This document shows, in pieces, positions 1-4,163 of a DNA stretch of 5,865 nucleotides. The DNA is taken from assembly GCA_021372715.1 (NCBI GenBank), contig JAJFTX010000132.1:1-5865 (forward strand). Reading direction: 5' to 3'. Source of the DNA: Methanobacterium sp. GTDB lineage: Archaea > Methanobacteriota > Methanobacteria > Methanobacteriales > Methanobacteriaceae. The stretch's first letter is position 1; each line of letters begins with the position of its first letter. A program made the translations under genes and the position numbers. The notes below the pieces were generated by a model. It ran no database searches. It saw only the letters and a program-made list of their open reading frames with translations, and was not told the origin of the DNA.

Positions 1-352
1 CAGCAGGGCAAGAACATTCTAAAAATGTTTCAATTTCAGATGGAGTCATCCATGATCCGGATCTGATTAAAGCATCACATACAGATACATAGGTTAATAT
101 ATCTCTTAGTTGGGGTTCATCTAACTCTAGTTTACTTAAATTTCCTTTAATTTCATCTGATAATGATCGGACTATATTCTCATCTTGAAGGGGTATGATA
201 ATCATCGCCTGAATTTCTTCAGCTCGGAAGTATGTACCCCTACTAATTTGGAAGAGGTCTTCTTTAAGTACCACTCCCCCTATATCTTCTATAGTTTCTT
301 TAAATTCGTTGAATCTATAAACACCGCCATTGAAGAGGAAAATTTCATACAT
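1..352 (-). CDS. Methanogenesis marker protein 7-like protein, N-terminal part (runs off left edge)
   Basis: An open frame of 117 codons reaches the left edge without a stop. The ATG at 352-350 is the only possible start: the codon before it is TAA (353-355 on the plus strand), and a GGTGG ribosome binding site lies 4 bases upstream (357-361). The protein starts MYEIFLFNGGVYRFNEFK, then IEDIGGVVL at residues 21-29, and ends in the window with a CSCP cysteine motif at 113-116. The N-terminus resembles what I recall of methanogenesis marker protein 7, a methanogen protein associated with the ATP-dependent activation complex of methyl-coenzyme M reductase. From about residue 38 the resemblance fades, so this may be a lineage-specific form, a paralog or another family. 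The cysteines could bind metal or an iron-sulfur cluster, which is inference. No signal peptide or membrane segment is visible. The gene is certain; its identity is moderate to low. Confidence 0.62.
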   Translation of the reverse strand, partial: MYEIFLFNGGVYRFNEFKETIEDIGGVVLKEDLFQISRGTYFRAEEIQAMIIIPLQDENIVRSLSDEIKGNLSKLELDEPQLRDILTYVSVCDALIRSGSWMTPSEIETFLECSCPA

Positions 353-605
353 TTAACCACCATAATTTCTAATTTATTTGTTAAGTGATGATTTGAAAGA
401 GATATTTGGTTATTATTATAAGAGTTTATGAGGTTAAATAAATTTTGAACGATAATAAATCCCGAATTGAGCAAATTGTCATTATAATTGTTTAATAAAA
501 TAGTTTTTAAACCGATTAGTTCCCGGTCAACTTAATAATTTGTTCCAGAACTCACTTAATAAATGATTAGTTTTCTAATAGGCTTTATGTCGGTAATATT
601 TTTTT

Positions 606-941
606 TTAATGATCAGGATGCAGTCTATCATATCTACTTTCTAGAAGATGTTTATTTTTTTTAATAAACAATCTAACGGCTTCTTTCCAAGCGTAATTCA
701 GTTTCCTGTTTTTGAATTTGATATGGGCTATTTCTCGTAGTTCTTTGATATCATCACTGTTTTCATCTTTCCAAGTTGCTTTGATTTCTTTTATAGTGAA
801 AAGGTATTCTTTGTAATCATCTGCATGCATGACTATTACTGAATCATCTTTAACGAATCCGCTGGTGTTTTGACCAACATTTGGTTTTACTATTTTGCCG
901 GTGAATTTACCTTTATACTGTCTGATATCTTTTAATCTCAT
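606..941 (-). CDS. Hypothetical protein, 111 residues
   Basis: A complete small gene whose product I do not recognise. The start is secure: ATG at 941-939 follows an AGGTGAT ribosome binding site by 4 bases. A second ATG at 945-943 lies in another frame and gives only a short peptide. The N-terminal half (about residues 1-57) looks beta-rich, with GKFTGKIV, DSVIVMHADD and EYLFTIKEIKATW. The C-terminal half (about 60-105) is rich in lysine and arginine and looks helical, with ELREIAHIKFKNRK and AWKEAVRLFIKKNKH. It has no cysteine, signal peptide or membrane segment, so it is probably a soluble cytoplasmic protein. The basic charge would suit nucleic-acid binding, but that is a guess. It has its own 240-base AT-rich upstream spacer and lies 253 bases before the left-edge gene on the same strand, so it is probably transcribed separately. 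Confidence 0.82.
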   Translation of the reverse strand: MRLKDIRQYKGKFTGKIVKPNVGQNTSGFVKDDSVIVMHADDYKEYLFTIKEIKATWKDENSDDIKELREIAHIKFKNRKLNYAWKEAVRLFIKKNKHLLESRYDRLHPDH

Positions 942-945
942 TCAT

Positions 946-952
946 ATCACCT
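946..952 (-). promoter_or_regulatory. Ribosome binding site AGGTGAT for the 111-residue gene
   Basis: On the minus strand AGGTGAT lies 4 bases before the ATG at 941. It is fully complementary to the archaeal 16S rRNA 3' end and fixes this start over the out-of-frame ATG at 945. Confidence 0.8.
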
Positions 953-992
953 ATAAAATGATTTAGAGATAAGTTTAAAGGTATTTTGGAGG

Positions 993-1005
993 TAATTTCC
1001 ATCTC
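993..1005. repeat. 13-bp direct repeat, copy 1 (TAATTTCCATCTC)
   Basis: TAATTTCCATCTC occurs here and again at 1142-1154 in the same orientation, 149 bases apart. This copy lies in the likely 5' leader or promoter region of the 111-residue gene. Its function is unknown, and in such AT-rich DNA chance is possible. Confidence 0.5.
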
Positions 1006-1141
1006 CTGATTATAAGTCTAATAATAATTTTAGAGAGAAATAAAATATTTACTCTATTATCAGTTTACAATTATAATATATATTTTAGAAAATTTATATT
1101 TTAAGGAAAATAGGATAAGATATCTAATCTAACTAATCATC

Positions 1142-1154
1142 TAATTTCCATCTC
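1142..1154. repeat. 13-bp direct repeat, copy 2 (TAATTTCCATCTC)
   Basis: This is the second exact copy of the motif at 993-1005. It lies just downstream of the stop codon of the THUMP protein gene, so the two copies bracket most of the spacer between the two minus-strand genes. Confidence 0.5.
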
Positions 1155-1182
1155 ACAATTTAATTCATTAATAAAAATATAA

Positions 1183-1695
1183 TTAATCAGTATCATATTT
1201 AACAACACTAATACCGGTATTTTCACCTAAAACCTCGATATGAATGACCCAGTTTGGATTAGTTTCATCTGGCTTACCATTTAATTTTTCAATCTTTTTA
1301 TAGAGAGATTTAATGAACTCTTCTTTTGATCTTATGAATTTTTTCCCCCGTATATTACAATCGATAGTAAATGTATCTCCATTTTTTATCTTTTTTTTAC
1401 TAATTTTCATGATCTTACTTTCTATCCTCTCTGGCCTGGTTAAAACCACATTATCGATGGGAATAAACTTTAATCTATTTTCTATACCTGAATTTGTTAA
1501 TTTTTTAGCAGTTTTAATATTATTCTGCTTTAATTCCACCATATAGATATTATCATATTCCGATTCTTTAATATAGAAGTTGGAGTCATGAATTTTAAGC
1601 TCCTTTTCGATCTGTTCCAGGGTATCTTCTTGGTACTGTGTTGGGTTATATTTTTCAAGTTCTACGATTAGGTCAAATTTCTCTGTGGGGTACAT
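1183..1695 (-). CDS. THUMP-domain RNA-binding protein, TAN1-like (COG1818 type)
   Basis: A complete 170-residue protein. Residues about 60-168 look like a THUMP domain: LKFIPIDNVVLT (75-86), GDTFTIDCNIRGKKF (106-120) and the ending NPNWVIHIEVLGENTGISVV (146-165), the strand pattern seen in THUMP and TAN1 proteins. THUMP domains bind tRNA. TAN1-type proteins lack a catalytic domain and in eukaryotes assist N4-acetylation of tRNA cytidine, so a similar adaptor role, perhaps with a TmcA-type acetyltransferase, is an inference. The length fits a stand-alone archaeal THUMP protein; no methyltransferase or thiolation domain is attached. The ATG at 1695-1693 follows GGAG by 9 bases. The protein is lysine-rich and has no signal or membrane segment. 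It is divergent from the phosphoribosyltransferase gene and looks monocistronic. Confidence 0.78.
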   Translation of the reverse strand: MYPTEKFDLIVELEKYNPTQYQEDTLEQIEKELKIHDSNFYIKESEYDNIYMVELKQNNIKTAKKLTNSGIENRLKFIPIDNVVLTRPERIESKIMKISKKKIKNGDTFTIDCNIRGKKFIRSKEEFIKSLYKKIEKLNGKPDETNPNWVIHIEVLGENTGISVVKYDTD

Positions 1696-1748
1696 GAGTA
1701 ACCACTCCCTAACATAATTAATATTATTAATTATAAAAGTAATATATT

Positions 1749-1772
1749 AACTTTGTGGTGATATCCAAAGTT
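1749..1772. repeat. Inverted repeat upstream of the THUMP gene
   Basis: AACTTTG (1749-1755) and CAAAGTT (1766-1772) form perfect 7-base arms around a 10-base spacer. It lies 54 bases upstream of the THUMP protein start and directly beside the plus-strand TATA-like box at 1775, so it could be an operator for either direction. No regulator is known from this window. Confidence 0.45.
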
Positions 1773-1774
1773 CA

Positions 1775-1782
1775 TTTATAAA
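1775..1782 (+). promoter_or_regulatory. TATA-like box TTTATAAA in the divergent spacer
   Basis: TTTATAAA followed by AT-rich sequence resembles an archaeal TATA box and would place a plus-strand start near 1803, about 25 bases downstream. The box is self-complementary, so direction is uncertain. It could serve a small RNA, a long leader of the phosphoribosyltransferase gene, or the THUMP gene on the other strand. Confidence 0.35.
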
Positions 1783-1802
1783 ATAAATTGGACTGGAGGA
1801 CT

Positions 1803-1926
1803 TCCATATTAGGTTGGTATTGCTGGTTTAACTTAACCTGTGATTTATGAACTTGAGAATTTTCGTGAATTGAATAAAATTTTCAATCAAATTCCAAATT
1901 TTTGTTAATTTGATCATACTTTTTTT
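1803..1926 (+). ncRNA. Possible small RNA (speculative)
   Basis: A TATA-like box at 1775-1782 predicts a start near 1803. A hairpin followed by a seven-T tract ends at 1926, with no protein gene between them to account for it. The interval would give a transcript of roughly 120 bases with no open frame of useful length. Its first part is richer in G and C than the flanks, as often seen for structured RNAs in AT-rich archaea. No known RNA family was recognised. It could equally be untranscribed spacer or part of the leader of the phosphoribosyltransferase gene. Confidence 0.25.
1886..1926 (+). terminator. Hairpin plus T-tract, terminator-like
   Basis: ATCAAATT (1886-1893) and AATTTGAT (1907-1914) form a perfect 8-base stem with a 13-base loop, and seven T residues follow at 1920-1926. 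Archaeal termination depends mainly on T-tracts, which fits the plus strand. The stem is AT-rich and therefore weak. No plus-strand protein gene lies upstream. Confidence 0.4.
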
Positions 1927-2164
1927 CATAAAAAAATATTATGCCCTTTTTTATTACTGAAATTTATCATTATCACTAAAAGTTGCTCTATAAAAACCTA
2001 AAGTCTTATTAATATCCGTATTTTATTTAATAATTTTTTTTACTTATTTATCATCCACTTATACAGGATTCAAGGGATAATCTATTTTTTTTATCTTTTA
2101 TTGATTAAAATTATGAGTCAAAATTAAATAACTGGATAACTAAATAATTATAAGGGGTTTTTTT

Positions 2165-2872
2165 ATGTCTTCTGATCTGAAATGTGATTTTTGCCAGAAA
2201 ATTTTTGATCTAGCAGATCTTAGAAACCGTACTGGTGTTTTTCGTGATCGGGAACGTGCGGGAGTTAAATTATCTGAAATGCTTGAAGAGTATGAAGGTA
2301 GTGATGCGGTGGTACTGGGTATTCCTGCAGGGGGAGTGCCAGTTGCTATTCCTATTGCCAAGATATTAAAGCTTGATATGGATGTAGCAGTGGTCAGTAA
2401 AATAACTTTACCCTGGAATACAGAAGTTGGCTACGGGGCAATGGCTTTTGATGGTTCTGTGAAATTAAACCAGGATATGATAACACGAATGGGAATTACC
2501 GAAGTTGAAATTGAAAATGATATATCTAGCACTTCTGAAAAGATTAAGAGGCGTTTGATTAATTTCAGGGGGGATAAACCATTTCCTGATCTGGTAAATC
2601 GCATCGTAATTTTGGTGGATGATGGTGTGGCTTCTGGATTTACCATGCTGTCGGCTGTAGAAGCCCTTAAAAATAAAGGAGCGAATCGATTGATAATTGC
2701 AGTGCCCACCGCCCATCTACAAGCGCTGGAGAGAATTTCATATGAAGTGGATGGAATTTATTGTGCTAATATCCGGGGAGGCTGGGGTTTTGCTGTAGCA
2801 GATGCATATCAGGCGTGGTATGATGTGGAAGAACATGAGGTTATGTATCTATTGAAAGAAAGGAACAAATAA
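2165..2872 (+). CDS. Phosphoribosyltransferase family protein (COG1926 type)
   Basis: A complete 235-residue type I phosphoribosyltransferase fold protein. The PRPP-binding loop is VILVDDGVASGFT (148-160), with the two adjacent aspartates D152-D153 typical of the family. The segment VVLGIPAGGVPVAIPIA (49-65) is the other conserved loop; many relatives have Arg where this protein has Ala55. FRDRERAG (26-33), GYGAMA (89-94), RR near 130 and the C-terminal WYDVEEHEV (218-226) also match the COG1926 pattern. Substrate and pathway are unknown for most of this group. An N-terminal stretch of about 25 residues carrying CDFC (7-10) precedes the usual family start; one CxxC is only half a zinc site. 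The ATG at 2165 follows AAGGGGT by 6 bases. No signal peptide or membrane helix is visible. It stands alone, with 174 bases before the next gene. Confidence 0.88.
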   Translation: MSSDLKCDFCQKIFDLADLRNRTGVFRDRERAGVKLSEMLEEYEGSDAVVLGIPAGGVPVAIPIAKILKLDMDVAVVSKITLPWNTEVGYGAMAFDGSVKLNQDMITRMGITEVEIENDISSTSEKIKRRLINFRGDKPFPDLVNRIVILVDDGVASGFTMLSAVEALKNKGANRLIIAVPTAHLQALERISYEVDGIYCANIRGGWGFAVADAYQAWYDVEEHEVMYLLKERNK

Positions 2873-3016
2873 TTTTAAATAGATAATAAAGACATCAAAT
2901 TAATTTTATACTATATGTTAATTCTTAATCATCTGTTTTATGATTGAACCATCTAATTCATTTGAACATATGATTCCACCTTTAGAAAGTTGGTCTTCAT
3001 TATCATATTGTAATAA

Positions 3017-3030
3017 TTTATATATAAAAA
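3017..3030 (+). promoter_or_regulatory. Strong TATA box for the pilin-like operon
   Basis: TTTATATATAAAAA is a near-ideal archaeal TATA box. Its centre lies about 24 bases before the ATG at 3047, the usual distance from a TATA box to the transcription start. No ribosome binding site occurs between the two. This predicts that transcription starts at or next to the ATG and gives a leaderless mRNA. Confidence 0.7.
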
Positions 3031-3046
3031 GTAATATATTATTTAT

Positions 3047-3493
3047 ATGGATTGTCATGGTTCATTGAGCGTTGATTTTATTTTTGCCACTTTCATGGTA
3101 TTGATCATGGTGGGTGTAATGTCAAATCTGGTTTCAGATAGGTTTAACATGGTTGATGAATCAAAAGAATTGATTGATTCACGTAGTTTAGCTGAAAGTA
3201 TTGCTGGATCTATAAATCAAGTTTATGCTGGTGGAAATGGTCATTACATTAAGATCAGCACTCCTCCGGAGATTGGAAAAAATAGTAATTACTGTATAAT
3301 GGTTAATTCATCGGGAGTTCTGGTAAGGCTGGAAGGAAGGAGAGGGATGGCTTATATGATTCCAGAATTGATATCCAACAGTCCTACATCTTTAAAGAGT
3401 TCGAATATCATTTTGTTTCCTGCTAGGGATTATATAATACTCAACAAGCAGGATGGAAATGGTGAAAACTGGATTGTGATAATTAATGAGTAG
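3047..3493 (+). CDS. Pilin-like secreted protein with variant class III signal peptide
   Basis: A complete 148-residue protein that starts MDCHG-SLSVDFIFA, followed by a hydrophobic helix to about residue 28 and an extracellular domain with no second membrane segment. This matches the layout of archaeal class III signal peptides (motif QxSxE), which a prepilin-type peptidase cuts after the glycine. Here the usual Gln is Ser6 and the usual Glu is Asp10, so it is a variant. The domain has SLAESIAGSINQVYAGG (47-63) and a glycosylation sequon NSS (87-89). It is probably a minor pilin or surface fibre subunit. The next gene, 16 bases downstream, encodes a protein with the same N-terminal spacing, so the two probably act together. 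There is no ribosome binding site, and a strong TATA box predicts a leaderless mRNA. Confidence 0.75.
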   Translation: MDCHGSLSVDFIFATFMVLIMVGVMSNLVSDRFNMVDESKELIDSRSLAESIAGSINQVYAGGNGHYIKISTPPEIGKNSNYCIMVNSSGVLVRLEGRRGMAYMIPELISNSPTSLKSSNIILFPARDYIILNKQDGNGENWIVIINE

Positions 3494-3500
3494 ATAATGG

Positions 3501-3506
3501 GGTGGT
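3501..3506 (+). promoter_or_regulatory. Ribosome binding site GGTGGT deciding a TTG start
   Basis: GGTGGT lies 3 bases before the TTG at 3510. An in-frame TAA at 3495-3497 leaves no ATG or GTG between it and TTG. The ATGs at 3497 and 3514 are out of frame, and the second is followed at once by a stop. Confidence 0.7.
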
Positions 3507-3509
3507 TTT

Positions 3510-4001
3510 TTGGATGTAACGGGACAGATATCTGCAGAATTTATTATGTTGACTGGTTTCATGTTGTTGGTAACTTTTTGCGTGGCTATCTGCATTGGCC
3601 ATGAAAGTGAATTAATCCATGCCATGGCCGCAGCCAGAAGCGGTGCTAGTGAAGGAGTAATAGCAGATTCTCAAGCGATTTATCCTGATGAGGCATATTC
3701 AGATTATAACAGAGTACATAATAGACTCATCAGTCCTTCTGGAGTAAAAATAATTAAAATTGACTATTTAGATCAGGGATATTATCCGTTATATAATCGT
3801 ACCAAGATACAGCTAAGAATTTATGCCACCGGACCTCCTCTTAATAAAACTGATCTGAATTGTCTGGGGGAGCGTATTAATTTTCATGCACGTAAGAGTA
3901 TCTGTGAAGTATTTAAGACAGAAAATCTAACCAATTCATTCTTCAACCCTGCATTTTCAGATAAGTATGTTTTTACTACGGGAGATGTACATTGGATTTA
4001 G
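3510..4001 (+). CDS. Class III signal peptide protein, archaeal type IV pilin-like
   Basis: A complete 163-residue protein that starts MDVTG-QISAEFIML, an exact QxSxE class III signal peptide with predicted cleavage after Gly5, then a hydrophobic helix to about residue 29. Such proteins assemble through the N-terminal helix into type IV-like pili after cleavage by an EppA-type peptidase; no peptidase or assembly gene lies in this window. The exterior has three glycosylation sequons, at N96, N112 and N139, and two cysteines (C118, C132) that could form a disulfide. The start is TTG, supported by GGTGGT just upstream, an in-frame stop before it, and exact alignment with the MDxxG start of the preceding gene. 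The gene follows that partner by 16 bases and is probably its operon mate. Confidence 0.82.
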   Translation: MDVTGQISAEFIMLTGFMLLVTFCVAICIGHESELIHAMAAARSGASEGVIADSQAIYPDEAYSDYNRVHNRLISPSGVKIIKIDYLDQGYYPLYNRTKIQLRIYATGPPLNKTDLNCLGERINFHARKSICEVFKTENLTNSFFNPAFSDKYVFTTGDVHWI

Positions 4002-4078
4002 TTTAACCCATTTTATTATAAATGTATTAATAATGCTTTTAAAATGGATAATACAGCATCAGGATTATTAAATGGATG

Positions 4079-4085
4079 TTTTTTT
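4079..4085 (+). terminator. T-tract after the pilin-like operon
   Basis: Seven T residues occur 77 bases after the stop of the second pilin-like gene and before the sensor gene. A weak 5-base stem (ATAAT 4048-4052, ATTAT 4064-4068) precedes it. Poly-T alone can terminate archaeal transcription, so this is a plausible operon end. Confidence 0.4.
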
Positions 4086-4098
4086 CTTAAATTTAATC

Positions 4099-4113
4099 TA
4101 TTCTAAAAGAATA
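4099..4113. repeat. Inverted repeat upstream of the sensor gene
   Basis: TATTCT-AAA-AGAATA has perfect 6-base arms. It lies 10 bases before the 16-base palindrome at 4124-4139 and about 50 bases before the sensor start. It could be an operator, but the AT-rich composition makes chance pairs common. Confidence 0.35.
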
Positions 4114-4123
4114 TTAGTCATAA

Positions 4124-4139
4124 AATATAATATTATATT
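4124..4139. promoter_or_regulatory. TATA region and 16-bp palindrome before the sensor gene
   Basis: AATATAATATTATATT is a perfect palindrome that includes TATA-like sequence about 25-40 bases before the TTG at 4164. It can serve as the TATA box, giving a leader of about 10-20 bases that still includes the ribosome binding site. A regulator bound here would block transcription, but that is inference. Confidence 0.45.
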
Positions 4140-4154
4140 ACAAATTTATTATCG

Positions 4155-4159
4155 GGTGA
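4155..4159 (+). promoter_or_regulatory. Ribosome binding site GGTGA deciding a TTG start
   Basis: GGTGA lies 4 bases before the TTG at 4164. The next in-frame ATG is codon 16, which would remove the E9-D10 acidic pair of the receiver domain, so TTG is strongly preferred. Confidence 0.75.
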
Positions 4160-4163
4160 AGAT

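Larger units (their letters stand above)
1696..2164. other. Divergent AT-rich spacer, no protein gene seen
   Basis: This 469-base spacer separates the minus-strand THUMP gene from the plus-strand phosphoribosyltransferase gene, so it must hold at least two promoters. It contains an inverted repeat (1749-1772), a TATA-like box (1775-1782), a hairpin with a T-tract (1886-1926), a second TATA-like box TATAAAAA (1989-1996), and plus-strand T-runs at 1947-1952, 2034-2041 and 2085-2092. No open frame of useful length or tRNA-like fold was seen on either strand. The segment around 1788-1850 is less AT-rich than its flanks. Confidence 0.7.

Noticed and set aside
185..388. Plus-strand open frame of 67 codons
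   Set aside because: It overlaps the left-edge minus-strand gene, which has a good ribosome binding site and family resemblance, and it resembles no protein.
289..474. Minus-strand open frame of 61 codons
   Set aside because: It is a different frame from the supported left-edge gene, has low complexity, and its end overlaps that gene.
511..527. ACCG/CGGT hairpin, possible minus-strand terminator after the 111-residue gene
   Set aside because: Only four paired bases with a nine-base loop and no real T-tract after it on the minus strand.
942..1002. Short minus-strand frame from the ATG at 1002 (about 29 codons)
   Set aside because: It overlaps the start of the 111-residue gene, has no properly spaced ribosome binding site and no recognisable product.
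1313..1546. Plus-strand open frame with a hydrophobic translation
   Set aside because: It is antisense to the THUMP gene; the hydrophobic look comes from reading lysine-rich codons in reverse.
2140..2716. Minus-strand open frames across the phosphoribosyltransferase gene
   Set aside because: They are shadows of a plus-strand gene with clear family motifs.
2927..2945. Hairpin AATCAT/ATGATT after the phosphoribosyltransferase gene
   Set aside because: A six-base AT-rich stem with no T-tract is expected by chance in this composition.
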